Origin: CAYQQQ01 sp964420125
GTDB lineage: Bacteria > Actinomycetota > Acidimicrobiia > Acidimicrobiales > Microtrichaceae
Assembly (NCBI GenBank): GCA_964420125.1
Contig: CAYQQQ010000018.1
Span: 1 to 64,000 of the forward strand
DNA length: 64,000 nt
Reading direction: 5' to 3'
Below are positions 54,158-62,997 of this stretch, one piece after another. The translations under genes and the position numbers were made by a program. The number at the start of each line of letters is the position of its first letter. Position 1 is the stretch's first letter. The notes beneath the pieces were generated by a model. The model saw only the letters and a list, made by a program, of their open reading frames with translations. It did no database searches and was not told where the DNA came from.

Positions 54158-55366
54158 TCAGCCCAGGCGCTCGATGATGGTGGCGTTGGCCATGCCGCCG
54201 CCTTCGCACATGGTCTGCAGGCCGTAGCGACCGCCGGTGCGCTCGAGCTCGTTGAGCATGGTGGCCATCAGCTTGGTGCCGGAGCACCCCAGCGGGTGGC
54301 CGAGGGCGATGGCGCCGCCGTTGGGGTTCACCCGGTCCATGTCGAAGTTGTGGGCCTTCTGCCAGGCGAGCACCACCGAGGCGAACGCCTCGTTGATCTC
54401 GACGTGGTCGATGTCGGCGGGGGAGAGCCCGCTGCGCTCCAGAGCCTTGGCCGTGGCGGGGATGGGGCCGGTGAGCATCCGCACCGGATCCACACCGGCG
54501 AGGGCGAAGGTGTGGAAGCGCGCCCGCGGGGTGAGGCCGAGCTCCTTGGCCTTCTCGGCGCTCATGATCAGGGCGGCCGAGGCGCCGTCGGTGATCTGCG
54601 AGCTGTTGCCGGCGGTCACCTTGCCGTCCGGCAGGAAGGCGGGCTTGAGCTTGGCCAGGGTCTCGACGGTGGTGCCGGGGCGGATGCCCTCGTCACGGTT
54701 CACCATCTCGTCCAGCTCCTTGATCGCCCCGGACTCCTTGTCCTTGATCTTGGAGCGAACGGGGATGATCTCGTTGTCGAAGCGGCCCTCGTCGGCAGCC
54801 GTCTCGGCGCGTGCCTGGGACATGGCGCTGAAGGCGTCGAGGTCGTCACGGCTGAGGTCGTTCTCGTTGGCGATGATCTCGGCGGAGATCCCCTGGCCGA
54901 CGAGGCCCTTCTGCCCGGGGATCAGCTCGACCTCCATGTAGCGCAGCGCCGCGGAACCGAAGGGGAAGCCGTGGTTGGCACCGATCGAGGCTCCCATGGG
55001 CACCAGGCTCATCACCTCCACCCCGGCGGCGACGACGATGTCGTAGGCCCCGGACATCACGCCCTGGGCGCCGAAGTGGGCGGCCTGCTGGGAGGATCCG
55101 CACTGTCGGTCGACGGTGGTGGACGGCACCGACTCGGGCCATCCGGCGGCGAGCACCGCGTTGCGGCCGACGTTGAGCGACTGCGCGCCCGCCTGCATGA
55201 CGCAACCCATGATCACGTCGTCGACCAGTTCGGGGTCGAGGTTGTTGCGCTCGGCGAGCGCCTTGAGGGTCTCGGCGGCGAGGTCCACCGGGTGCCAGCC
55301 CGACAGGGCGCCGTTGCGCCTTCCCCCTGCGGTCCGGACGATGTCGACGATCACTGCTTCGGGCAT
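54158..55366 (-). CDS. Acetyl-CoA C-acyltransferase (thiolase)
   Basis: 402-residue thiolase, which cleaves 3-ketoacyl-CoA or condenses acetyl-CoA. The nucleophilic Cys is in TTVDRQCGSSQQA near residue 90; the base His and second Cys are in NPNGGAIALGHPLGCSG and TMCEGGGMANATIIERLG; INEAFASVVLAW is also conserved. The FadA/FadI-like start MPEAVIVDIVRTAGGRRNG is preceded by AGGGAG. Divergent from an acyl-CoA synthetase, consistent with fatty-acid beta-oxidation. The QCGSSQQA form occurs in actinobacterial steroid/fatty-acid thiolases. Confidence 0.93.
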   Translation of the reverse strand: MPEAVIVDIVRTAGGRRNGALSGWHPVDLAAETLKALAERNNLDPELVDDVIMGCVMQAGAQSLNVGRNAVLAAGWPESVPSTTVDRQCGSSQQAAHFGAQGVMSGAYDIVVAAGVEVMSLVPMGASIGANHGFPFGSAALRYMEVELIPGQKGLVGQGISAEIIANENDLSRDDLDAFSAMSQARAETAADEGRFDNEIIPVRSKIKDKESGAIKELDEMVNRDEGIRPGTTVETLAKLKPAFLPDGKVTAGNSSQITDGASAALIMSAEKAKELGLTPRARFHTFALAGVDPVRMLTGPIPATAKALERSGLSPADIDHVEINEAFASVVLAWQKAHNFDMDRVNPNGGAIALGHPLGCSGTKLMATMLNELERTGGRYGLQTMCEGGGMANATIIERLG

Positions 55367-55674
55367 GTCCCGCTCCCTTGTGTGGGCTTGTGCTTGCACT
55401 GGATGGGTCCAGGATGGGCGTCGTGCAACGTCCCCCTGCGATGACCGGCCACAACTAGACCGACCGGTCAAGAGTCTGTGCCAAGGGAGCCCACCGGTCA
55501 AAGCGGGTGCTCGGCTCGATCGGACCCCTGCCTGTCGAGGAGATCGGATCGGTCCCCCCGCGCTGCGTCTGCCGTGGCAGATCCCGCAGCCGGAGGCGGC
55601 GATACAGTGACGAACACCACACCTGCAACCCGGCGTGTCGCAGCGTCGGGTACCGCCGACCGAGGGGAAGCACC
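55367..55674. promoter_or_regulatory. Divergent control region with direct repeats
   Basis: 308-bp gap between thiolase and acyl-CoA synthetase starts. ACCGGTCAA occurs at 55463-55471 and again at 55493-55501, exactly 30 bases apart (three helical turns); the first is part of GACCGACCGGTC, a palindrome-like arrangement seen for TetR/FadR-type acyl-CoA regulators. A TACAGT box near 55604 could be the synthetase -10. No regulator gene is adjacent. Confidence 0.5.
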
Positions 55675-57489
55675 GTGAGGACAGAGACCAAGGCCGACAT
55701 CGATGCCATCGTCGAAGGGACGACCGTCGCCACCCGGTTCCTCCAGACCGTGGATGCGCACGGATCCCGCACGGCGCTGCGATGGATGGACGCGGCGGAG
55801 GTCTGGCAGTCGATGACCTTCGACGAGCTCGCGCGCAACGTGGCTCGGGCCGCGGCGGGCCTGGCATCGCTGGGCGTGGGTGCCGGCGACCGGGTGGTGC
55901 TGATGATGCGCAACATCCCCGAGTTCCACTGGCTGGACCTCGCCGCGTTGAGCCTGCGGGCGACGCCGGTGTCGATCTACAACAGCTCCTCGGCGGACCA
56001 GGTGGCCTACCTCGCCGGCCACTGCGACGCCAAGGTCGCCGTGGTGGAGGACGAGGGATTCCTGGCCCGCTTCACCGAGGTGCGGGAGCAGTTGCCCACC
56101 CTCGCCGACATCGTCGTGCTGAGGGCGCCGGACGCGCTGCCCGAGGGAGTGCGGACACGTGAGGTGCTCGAGGCCGCCGATCCGATCGATCTGGGCGACG
56201 CGGCCGCGGCCACTCGGCCGGAGGACCTCGCCACCGTCATCTACACCTCGGGCACGACCGGGAACCCCAAGGGGGTGATGCTGTCCAACTACAACATCAC
56301 CTGGACCATGGAGTCGCTGGTGAGGTCCTTCGAGTGGAGCCGTGACGAGATGGCCGGCAAGAAGGCGGTGTCGTACCTGCCGATGGCCCACATCGCCGAG
56401 CGGATGGTGTCGCACTACAGCCTCGTCATGAACGCCATCGAGGTCTCGACGTGCCCCGAGACCAGTCAGCTCACCGCCTACCTCGGTGCGGTTCGCCCCA
56501 ACATCGTCTTCGGTGTGCCACGCGTGTGGGAGAAGCTGCACGCCGGCGTCACCGCGGCGCTCGGCGCGGATCCCGAGAAGGCCCAGAAGTTCGCCGAAGC
56601 GCTCGAGGCCGCCGAACCCATCCACGAGAAGATGACCTGGGGGACCGCCACCGACGAGGAGATCGCCACCTACCAGTTCCTGGACGACGTGGCCTTCTCG
56701 ACGGTGCGCCAGCTGGTCGGCTTCGACGAGTGCGAGATGGCCGTCACCGGTGCCGCCCCGATCCCCCCGTCGCTCATCCGATGGTTCCGAACGGTGGGCA
56801 TCCCTCTCGCCGAGGTCTACGGGATGAGCGAGAACACGGGACCGATGAGCTTCGACCGCACCAAGGTGAAGGCCGGTTGGGCCGGCCGGGCGATGCCGGG
56901 TTCGGAGCTGCGCATCTTCCCCGACGGCGAGGTGTGCTGCCGGGGCGGCCACGTCTTCCAGGGCTACCTGAACGACCCGGAGAAGACCGCCGAGACGCTC
57001 GACGAGGACGGTTGGCTCCACTCCGGCGACATCGGCGAGCTCGATGACGACGGCTACCTGCGGATCATCGACCGCAAGAAGGAGCTCATCATCACCGCCG
57101 GGGGGAAGAACATCTCCCCGGCGAACCTGGAGGCCGCGCTGAAGACGGTCCCCCTCATCGGCCAGGCCGCAGCGATCGGCGACAACCGGCCGTTCGTGGC
57201 GGCGCTGATCGTGCTGGACCCGGAGGTCGCACCCGTGTGGGCTGCGCAGCACGGCATCGAGTTCACCACCCTCGAGGACTTCGCCCGGGACCCGGCCGTG
57301 GTGAAGGCGGTCGACGAGGGGGTGGCCGAGGCCATGGCGCCGTTCAACAACGCCGAGCGGGTGAAGAAGGTCCAGATCCTCACCGAGGAGTGGCTCCCCG
57401 ACTCCGACCTGCTCACCCCCACCTCGAAGCTGAAGCGACGGGGCATCCTGGCGCGCTACGCCAAGGAGATCGAGGACCTCTACGCCTGA
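55675..57489 (+). CDS. Long-chain acyl-CoA synthetase (AMP-forming)
   Basis: 604-residue ANL-superfamily ligase of the FadD15 type, which activates fatty acids to acyl-CoA. Seen: the P-loop YTSGTTGNPKGVMLSN near residue 195, YLPMAHIAERM, GAAPIPPSLIRWF, EVYGMSENTGPM, HSGDIGELDDDGYLRIIDRKKELI, and the C-terminal Lys in TPTSKLKRRGI. GTG 55675 has GAGGGGA upstream. Divergent from thiolase, so the two probably serve the same pathway. Chain-length preference cannot be read. Confidence 0.94.
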   Translation: MRTETKADIDAIVEGTTVATRFLQTVDAHGSRTALRWMDAAEVWQSMTFDELARNVARAAAGLASLGVGAGDRVVLMMRNIPEFHWLDLAALSLRATPVSIYNSSSADQVAYLAGHCDAKVAVVEDEGFLARFTEVREQLPTLADIVVLRAPDALPEGVRTREVLEAADPIDLGDAAAATRPEDLATVIYTSGTTGNPKGVMLSNYNITWTMESLVRSFEWSRDEMAGKKAVSYLPMAHIAERMVSHYSLVMNAIEVSTCPETSQLTAYLGAVRPNIVFGVPRVWEKLHAGVTAALGADPEKAQKFAEALEAAEPIHEKMTWGTATDEEIATYQFLDDVAFSTVRQLVGFDECEMAVTGAAPIPPSLIRWFRTVGIPLAEVYGMSENTGPMSFDRTKVKAGWAGRAMPGSELRIFPDGEVCCRGGHVFQGYLNDPEKTAETLDEDGWLHSGDIGELDDDGYLRIIDRKKELIITAGGKNISPANLEAALKTVPLIGQAAAIGDNRPFVAALIVLDPEVAPVWAAQHGIEFTTLEDFARDPAVVKAVDEGVAEAMAPFNNAERVKKVQILTEEWLPDSDLLTPTSKLKRRGILARYAKEIEDLYA

Positions 57490-57520
57490 CCCGCGCCGGT
57501 GGTGCAGATCGCTTCCTGAG

Positions 57521-57541
57521 CTGCGGGTCCCTCGGCCGCAG
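57521..57541. terminator. Weak hairpin between convergent genes
   Basis: CTGCGG (57521-57526) pairs with CCGCAG (57536-57541) across nine bases, between the ends of the synthetase and the lipoprotein gene. Short stem. Confidence 0.35.
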
Positions 57542-57547
57542 GGGCCG

Positions 57548-58705
57548 TCACTCGAGACCCGCCCAGAACTCGGGCGGGATGCCCACGCCGAGCCCCTCCC
57601 AGAACTCGGGGTCGGCGGGGATCCCGATGGCTCCCAGGAACTCCTTGATCCCCTCGGGGTCCATCCGGAGCATGGCGGCCACGAAGATGCCGGCCAACGC
57701 CAACATCCGATCCTGAGAGGTGCCGTACCGGTTGGGATCGAGCTCCTCGGCGAGTCCGGGGATCAGGAACACCGCGGACGCGAGGATGCTGCCGAACACG
57801 TTGGGGTCCTCGGTGGCACGCCGCACCGCCGACGCGATCCGGGGGTCGTCGAGCAGGGCGAACGACGCCGCGATCGCCTTGATCGCCTCCGGGCCGAGCA
57901 CGGTCACGATCCGGTTGATCTCCAGCACGGCCTGGGGGGTGAGGTGGTCGGCGATGTAGACCACGCCACCCAGCACCTGCTGGGTCTCCGGGGGGAGCTG
58001 GTCGAAGCGGTCGAGGGGGATCGGGGAGTCGCGGCCCATCATCGATCCCAGCACCACCGCCACGATGGCCAGCATCGAGTGGTCCTCGGAGTACTGGCCG
58101 AGTCCGTTGGGATCGGCGACCGACAGCAGCTTGCCCAGCGGTGCGGTCACGTCGGTGCCGACGACCGTGGACGCGGCGAGGATGGAGGCGAGGGCGAACA
58201 CGTCGGCGGTGAGCATCGTGTCGTCGTTGTCGCCGTCGAGGAAGCCGGCGGTGAGCCCCAGCAGCGTGAAGACCGTGTCGTTGTCGGCTCCGAATCCGCC
58301 CTGGCCGTCGGCACCCCGCGTGGCCACCAGCGCGTCGCCCAGGGCTGCCACGGTGGAGGGGGTGACCCCGAGGTCGCTCAACTCCTCGACGCTCACCCCG
58401 GTGATCTCGGCGATCTCCTGTGGGGTGAGGCTGCCGAGTCGGCTGGCCAGCGTGGGGTCCTCGGCGATCGCCTCCAGCAGCTTCTCCACCACGTCCGCCC
58501 GCGTCGCCGGCCGGCGCGAGTTGGGTCCGGACCGGCCCAGCAGCCCGTTCTCGTCGAGCGTCGTGCTGGTGGCCAGCTGGGCGCCGTACTCGCCGCTGCG
58601 AGCCGAGATCTCCCCGGTGTCCACCGGCTTGGAGCAGGCACCGGCCAGGAGCGCGAGCGCCAGGACGCACCCGATCAGGCTCACTGCTGCTCGCCGCTGT
58701 CGCAC
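57548..58705 (-). CDS. Hypothetical lipoprotein, helical
   Basis: 385 residues. Signal peptide with lipobox LLAGACS (about Cys25), then an almost all-helical, Asp/Leu/Ala-rich protein with a short SLTPQEIAEITGVSVEELSDLG helical-hairpin region and a C-terminal cluster of WEGLGVG/FWAGLE aromatic repeats. No enzyme motif or known family is recognised. GTG 58705 was chosen because GGAGGGA precedes it and it puts the signal at the N-terminus; the longer ORF to 58855 reads into low-complexity Arg. Converges on the acyl-CoA synthetase. Confidence 0.75.
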   Translation of the reverse strand: MRQRRAAVSLIGCVLALALLAGACSKPVDTGEISARSGEYGAQLATSTTLDENGLLGRSGPNSRRPATRADVVEKLLEAIAEDPTLASRLGSLTPQEIAEITGVSVEELSDLGVTPSTVAALGDALVATRGADGQGGFGADNDTVFTLLGLTAGFLDGDNDDTMLTADVFALASILAASTVVGTDVTAPLGKLLSVADPNGLGQYSEDHSMLAIVAVVLGSMMGRDSPIPLDRFDQLPPETQQVLGGVVYIADHLTPQAVLEINRIVTVLGPEAIKAIAASFALLDDPRIASAVRRATEDPNVFGSILASAVFLIPGLAEELDPNRYGTSQDRMLALAGIFVAAMLRMDPEGIKEFLGAIGIPADPEFWEGLGVGIPPEFWAGLE

Positions 58706-58832
58706 GTTCCCTCCGGTGCCGGTCCGCCGGCTGCGTCGGCGGACCCGAGACCACGATACGGAGCGTCGGAGGGTGGGGCAAGGCGTCGCCCTGGGCCGAT
58801 CTGCCCGCTCCTCGGGGGCGAGAGCGCAAGCC

Positions 58833-59339
58833 TCAGGGGCCGCTCGGGCTGTCACGTTGGGGATCGCGCACCACGAACCGGGGGTCGATCTCCCCAGGGG
58901 CGAGCGGACGCATCAGCAGGTCGATGGCGGTCCACAGCGTGCGCGACGGCGGGAAGAAGAGCATCGGCCCGGCCACGGCAAGGGCGACCTCGGTCCACAG
59001 CAGCCACGCTCCGGGGGGCTCCGGGAAGCTCAGCAGGCTCGCGGCCAGGAGCACGACGAACATCAGGGCGAACACGACGGTGGTGTTCGTGCCCAGCGAG
59101 CCGATCCAGTGGCCGTGGACGCGCTCGAACCTCAGCGTGCAGGTCGGGCACCGCTCGGTCATCCACCACCAGCGTCGGAACACGTGGCCGCCACCACAGG
59201 CAGGACACCGCACGACGGCCCCGCGCAGCAGCAGCCGCGACGGCCGCACACCCAGTTGGCGCGCCGAGGGGATCGCCCGGCGGGGACGCCATCGCGGGGT
59301 CCCCGGCTGGCCGGGGCGTGGTGGCGGCGGGTTCGACAC
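58833..59339 (-). CDS. DUF983-family membrane protein
   Basis: 168 residues. The zinc-ribbon-like pair CPACGGGHVFRRW and CPTCTLRFERVHGHWIG is the DUF983 signature, followed by two membrane helices (TTVVFALMFVVLLAASLLSF and ALAVAGPMLFFPPSRTLW). Family function is not firmly known. GTG 59339 has GAGAAGGTG upstream. The end overlaps only the non-coding upstream extension of the lipoprotein gene, with about 127 bases to its GTG. Confidence 0.85.
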   Translation of the reverse strand: MSNPPPPRPGQPGTPRWRPRRAIPSARQLGVRPSRLLLRGAVVRCPACGGGHVFRRWWWMTERCPTCTLRFERVHGHWIGSLGTNTTVVFALMFVVLLAASLLSFPEPPGAWLLWTEVALAVAGPMLFFPPSRTLWTAIDLLMRPLAPGEIDPRFVVRDPQRDSPSGP

Positions 59340-59369
59340 CGGTTCACCTTCTCAGATCGTTCGGGGGGA

Positions 59370-59906
59370 TCACAGTCGCTGCTCCGGCGGGTCGGTGGCC
59401 CGGCCCCCCGGATCCGACACGTCGTCGCCCTCCGGTCCCATCAGCTGGTCGATGGTGACGAGGTCTCGTTCGCGGGCCTGCGCCGTCAGCGAGGCGGGGA
59501 ACTGCTGGGGCCCGACGCCGAGGATGACCCTCCGAGTGCCGTCGGCCAGCTCGGCCTCGAACGTCCGCCAGATGCCGCGACGCACCCTCACGGCGACCAT
59601 CTCGCGTCGACCGACGCGGTGCACGCTCCGCCATGCCACCTGGTCCTCCACGGTGCCGTCCCCGTGCAGCACCACCCGGCATCCCCGGGCAGCACCGAAG
59701 CCGGCCGCGGCCACGGCACCTGAGGCAAGGACGGTGGCCCAGGCGCCCGCGCCGACCTGGCGGTCGCCCCAGGCCATCCACGAGCAGCTCGCCACGCACA
59801 CGGCGAGGGCGATCGCCCCCACGAGGGTGAACGGTGCGGACACCGGTGTTCCGCCTCGCAGCACCGCCCGTGTCGGCGAGGTCGGGCGGGTGGTCGCCTC
59901 CGACAT
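59370..59906 (-). CDS. Small membrane protein with PH-like domain
   Basis: 178 residues. Two membrane helices (PFTLVGAIALAVCVASCSWMA and WATVLASGAVAAAGFGAARG), then a basic domain with the pattern of bacterial PH/YdbT-like proteins (VHRVGRREMVAVRVRRGIWRTF...). Assignment is tentative. ATG 59906 follows TACCCT (plus-strand 59913-59918) at six bases, a leaderless layout. Thirty bases upstream of the DUF983 gene on the same strand. Confidence 0.65.
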   Translation of the reverse strand: MSEATTRPTSPTRAVLRGGTPVSAPFTLVGAIALAVCVASCSWMAWGDRQVGAGAWATVLASGAVAAAGFGAARGCRVVLHGDGTVEDQVAWRSVHRVGRREMVAVRVRRGIWRTFEAELADGTRRVILGVGPQQFPASLTAQARERDLVTIDQLMGPEGDDVSDPGGRATDPPEQRL

Positions 59907-59912
59907 GGGTGG

Positions 59913-59918
59913 AGGGTA
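59913..59918 (-). promoter_or_regulatory. Leaderless -10 of the PH-like protein gene
   Basis: TACCCT on the minus strand, six bases before the ATG, without a Shine-Dalgarno sequence. Confidence 0.45.
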
Positions 59919-60013
59919 TCGCCGGGGGTGGGTCCGAGACCCCTTCGGGTGCTGTTGCCGTGGTGCTCGGGCCTCTTCGCCGTCGGTGTCGCCGGGCGCC
60001 GGCCACTGCGTCC

Positions 60014-60019
60014 TAGCGT
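60014..60019 (+). promoter_or_regulatory. Leaderless -10 of the OmpR-type regulator gene
   Basis: TAGCGT ends seven bases before the GTG at 60027 and there is no ribosome site. Confidence 0.5.
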
Positions 60020-60026
60020 GGGTCGG

Positions 60027-60740
60027 GTGGACGAGACCTCTGGCGTCGTGCTCGTGGTCGACGACGACCGTGCGATCCGCGAGTCGTTGGAGCGGCTGCT
60101 GTCGATGCAGGGTCATCGAGTGGTCACCGCCACCAACGGTGCGAAGGCCTTGGAGGCTCACCGCCACGACCCCGCCGACCTCCTCGTGCTCGACCTCATG
60201 ATGCCGGGTGTGGACGGCCTCACGACCTGCCGCGTGCTGCGCGCCGAGGGGGATCGGGTCCCCATCCTGATGCTCACCGCGCGCACCGAGACCAGCGACC
60301 GCGTGGCCGGGCTCGACGCCGGCGCCGACGACTACCTTCCCAAGCCGTTCGATCCCGAGGAGCTCCTGGCCCGCGTGCGGGCGCTGCTTCGGCGGGCTGC
60401 ACCGACCGCCGGCGGCGCCGCGGGTGCCGGCGATCACCCTGTGGTGCAGGTGGGCGACCTGCGCGTCGATCCCTCTGCTCGTCGTGCCTGGCGGGGTGCT
60501 GGCGAGCTGCAGCTCTCCAAGACCGAGTTCGATCTCCTGGAGCTCCTGGCGCGCAACGCGGGCATCGTGTTGGAGCGCTCCACGATCTACGACCAGATCT
60601 GGGGGTACGACTTCGGACCCGAGTCCAAGAACCTGGCCGTCTACGTGGGCTACCTGCGACGGAAGGTCGACGACGGCCACGACGCCAAGCTGATCCACAC
60701 GGTTCGCGGGGTGGGCTACACGCTGCGGGACGACCGGTGA
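60027..60740 (+). CDS. OmpR/PhoB-family response regulator
   Basis: 237 residues. Receiver domain with VVDDDRAIRE, phospho-acceptor Asp in LLVLDLMMPGVDGL near residue 53, TARTET and KPFDPEELLARV; a winged-helix domain beginning VQVGDLRVDPSARRAWRG with the recognition helix in SKNLAVYVGYLRRKVD and the closing wing TVRGVGYTLRDD. Resembles MprA/PrrA-type regulators of mycobacteria. GTG 60027 is the leaderless start. The partner kinase is 42 bases downstream; a candidate target with direct repeats lies further on at 62169-62184. Confidence 0.95.
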   Translation: MDETSGVVLVVDDDRAIRESLERLLSMQGHRVVTATNGAKALEAHRHDPADLLVLDLMMPGVDGLTTCRVLRAEGDRVPILMLTARTETSDRVAGLDAGADDYLPKPFDPEELLARVRALLRRAAPTAGGAAGAGDHPVVQVGDLRVDPSARRAWRGAGELQLSKTEFDLLELLARNAGIVLERSTIYDQIWGYDFGPESKNLAVYVGYLRRKVDDGHDAKLIHTVRGVGYTLRDDR

Positions 60741-60782
60741 GCGCCGGGCGCCGGCAGCGACCCCGGTGAGCGTGGTGGTCCG

Positions 60783-62108
60783 GTGAGCCTTCGCACGAAG
60801 CTGGTGCTGGCGCTGCTCGGCTGCACCGCGTTGGCGTCGATCACCGTGGGGACCCTGAGCTACGGAGCGACCGCGCTGCGCATGAGAGAGGAGATCGACA
60901 ACTCCTTGGAGCAGGCCACCCAGGAGCTCTTCGCCGCGCGTCGAGCCCAGAGCACGCCGAGGGTGCTGCTGGAGCAGGCGGAACGGGGAGCGGGAGAGGT
61001 CGACCTGCAGCTGATCGACGCGCAGGGTCGGGCGTTGAGCGGGGTGGGAGGGGTGTTGCTGCCCATCACCGAGGCCGACCGGGAGGTGGCCGCATCCGAG
61101 GTCCGGGGCGAGCAGCTCCTCCGCACCGTGGACTTCGACGGCGTCCCCACCCGGATGCTCACCACCGCAGCGGGTTCGGGGAACGGGGCCGTCCAGGCCG
61201 CTCGGAGCCTGGAGGAGTCCCGTCGAGTGCTCGCCGCCCTGCGCACCCGCATCCTGTTGGTGGCCCTCGCGGTGGCAGCAGCTGCCGGCGTGGCCGGCTG
61301 GCTGATCGCCCGGCAGGTGACCGCTCGGCTGACGCGCGTCACCGGCGCAGCGGAGCAGGTGGCCACCGGTGACCTGGCGGTGGTGGTCCCGGTGGAGGGC
61401 GCCGACGAGGCGGCCCGCCTCGGCTCGGCCTTCAACGAGATGGTCGGGGCGCTCGCCCGGTCCCGGGAGGACCAGCAACGGCTGGTGCAGGACGCGGGCC
61501 ACGAGTTGCGCACCCCGATGACGAGCCTGCGCACCAACCTGTTCCTGCTGCGCAGCTACGACTCGCTGGGTCCGGGAGAGCGGGCCAAGGTCCTCGCGGA
61601 CCTCGAGAGCGAGACCGAGGAGCTCTCCCGACTCATCGACGAGGTGGTGGAGGTGGCCACGGATCGCCGCGGCGACGAACCGGTCACCTCGGTCGAGCTC
61701 GGCGCCCTGGTGCAGCGAGTCGCCCAGCGCACGTCGTCGCGCACCGGTCGGGCGGTGGAGGTGAGCGCCTCCCCGGTCGCGGTGCCGGCTCGGCCCGCTG
61801 CGCTCCGACGGGCGGTGGGGAACCTCCTGGAGAACGCCGCCAAGTTCGACACCTCCGGCGCTCCGATCGAGGTGCGGGCGGGCGGCGGCACCGTCGAGGT
61901 GCTCGATCGGGGCCCGGGCTTCGCCGAGGCGGACCTGCCGTTGGTCTTCCAGCGCTTCTACCGCTCCGACGCGGCGCGCTCGGCCCCGGGAAGCGGGCTG
62001 GGGCTCTCCATCGTGGCCGAGATCGTGGCCGCCCACGGAGGCACGGTGTGGGCGGCCAACCGACCGGGGGGCGGCGCGGTGGTCGGCTTCTCGATCCCGA
62101 CGGGATGA
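60783..62108 (+). CDS. Sensor histidine kinase (HAMP, MprB-like)
   Basis: 441 residues: two membrane helices (LVLALLGCTALASITVGTLSY and ILLVALAVAAAAGVAGWLI) around a 125-residue extracytoplasmic loop, then HAMP (RLTRVTGAAEQVATGDLAV), HisKA with the phospho-acceptor His in LVQDAGHELRTPMTSLRTN, and HATPase_c (NLLENAAKFD; GSGLGLSIVAEIVAAHGG). Pairs with the OmpR-type regulator. GTG 60783; a GGTGG is present upstream but the ribosome site is weak. Confidence 0.95.
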   Translation: MSLRTKLVLALLGCTALASITVGTLSYGATALRMREEIDNSLEQATQELFAARRAQSTPRVLLEQAERGAGEVDLQLIDAQGRALSGVGGVLLPITEADREVAASEVRGEQLLRTVDFDGVPTRMLTTAAGSGNGAVQAARSLEESRRVLAALRTRILLVALAVAAAAGVAGWLIARQVTARLTRVTGAAEQVATGDLAVVVPVEGADEAARLGSAFNEMVGALARSREDQQRLVQDAGHELRTPMTSLRTNLFLLRSYDSLGPGERAKVLADLESETEELSRLIDEVVEVATDRRGDEPVTSVELGALVQRVAQRTSSRTGRAVEVSASPVAVPARPAALRRAVGNLLENAAKFDTSGAPIEVRAGGGTVEVLDRGPGFAEADLPLVFQRFYRSDAARSAPGSGLGLSIVAEIVAAHGGTVWAANRPGGGAVVGFSIPTG

Positions 62109-62168
62109 GCTCGCCTCCGGACGGTGCGGTCCGATCGAGCTGAGCGATCCCTCCGCGAACGGCAGCTC

Positions 62169-62184
62169 TTACCGCGCGCTTACC
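62169..62184 (+). promoter_or_regulatory. Direct repeats, possible OmpR-type operator
   Basis: TTACC at 62169-62173 and again at 62180-62184, 11 bases start to start (one helical turn), as is usual for OmpR-family dimers; an inverted GGTAA is at 62192-62196. Lies between the histidine kinase and the secreted protein gene. Confidence 0.45.
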
Positions 62185-62259
62185 TCCGTCCGGTAACGAT
62201 CTCACCCAGGGCCGCCACCCTCGTGACGTGCGACGCCAGACCCATGAGGAGCACACCAG

Positions 62260-62874
62260 ATGAGATCGAACACCCTGAACAGGAAGCTCGCCGCTGTCGG
62301 ACTCTCCGCGGGGCTGTTGGCCGGCGGCGCCGCCGGCGCCATCCTCACCTCGGGTGGGGTCTCCGGCGCAGCCGTGGCCCAGGACAGCACCACGACCGTG
62401 CCGGAGCAGTCGGAGCAGCCGAGCCGACAGGGTCGGATGGACCAGTTCCTCACCGAGGCCCTGACCCCGTTGGTGGAGGACGGCTCGATCACCCAGGACC
62501 AGATGCTCGAGGTGATCGCGGCCATCGAGGCGGCCCGCCCGCAGAAGGGTGCGGGAGGAGGCGGCGGCCACGGACACCGCGGCCAGGGCCTCGAGGCGGC
62601 GGCCGAGGCGCTGGGGATGGAGTCGGCCGACCTACGCGAGCAGCTCCGTGGCGGGGCGACGATGGCGGAGATCGCCCAGGAGAAGGGCGTCGACGTCCAG
62701 GTGGTCATCGACGCCCTCGTGGCCGAGGCCACGGCACACCTCGACGAGAAGGTCGCCGCGGGCGATCTCACGCAGGAAGAGGCCGACGAACGGCTCGGTG
62801 AGCTCACCCAGCGGATCACCGACCGGGTCAACGGCACGAGCCGCCCCGACGACGGCGACCAGCAGGAGGATTGA
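62260..62874 (+). CDS. Hypothetical exported helical protein
   Basis: 204 residues: a signal peptide (LAAVGLSAGLLAGGAAGAIL, with Ala-rich cleavage site), then a hydrophilic helical protein containing LTPLVEDGSITQDQMLEVI and a Gly/His-rich segment (GAGGGGGHGHRGQG) that could bind metal. The repeated pattern 'GDLTQEEADERLGEL' resembles helical-hairpin repeats in actinobacterial exported proteins of unknown function. ATG 62260 has AGGAG upstream. Possibly a target of the two-component system just before it, given the repeats at 62169. Confidence 0.75.
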   Translation: MRSNTLNRKLAAVGLSAGLLAGGAAGAILTSGGVSGAAVAQDSTTTVPEQSEQPSRQGRMDQFLTEALTPLVEDGSITQDQMLEVIAAIEAARPQKGAGGGGGHGHRGQGLEAAAEALGMESADLREQLRGGATMAEIAQEKGVDVQVVIDALVAEATAHLDEKVAAGDLTQEEADERLGELTQRITDRVNGTSRPDDGDQQED

Positions 62875-62920
62875 CGCTCGCCTCCCGGCGATGGGGCGGC
62901 TGACGAGCCCCTCGCCTTGC

Positions 62921-62955
62921 GACCGACCCGGGGCCCCGCCAACCCCGGGTCGGTC
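62921..62955. terminator. Perfect 13-bp hairpin terminator
   Basis: GACCGACCCGGGG (62921-62933) pairs perfectly with CCCCGGGTCGGTC (62943-62955) around a 9-base loop, after the exported protein gene and before the marR control region. No U-tract. Confidence 0.75.
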
Positions 62956-62997
62956 CGCGTCCGCTGACCCGAAGCTCCGCGGGGACCGCCCCGCTAT

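Noticed and set aside
59370..62036. 888-residue open frame on the minus strand opposite the two-component genes
   Set aside because: Only its last 178 residues form a plausible protein; the rest is antisense to clear OmpR-type regulator and kinase genes.
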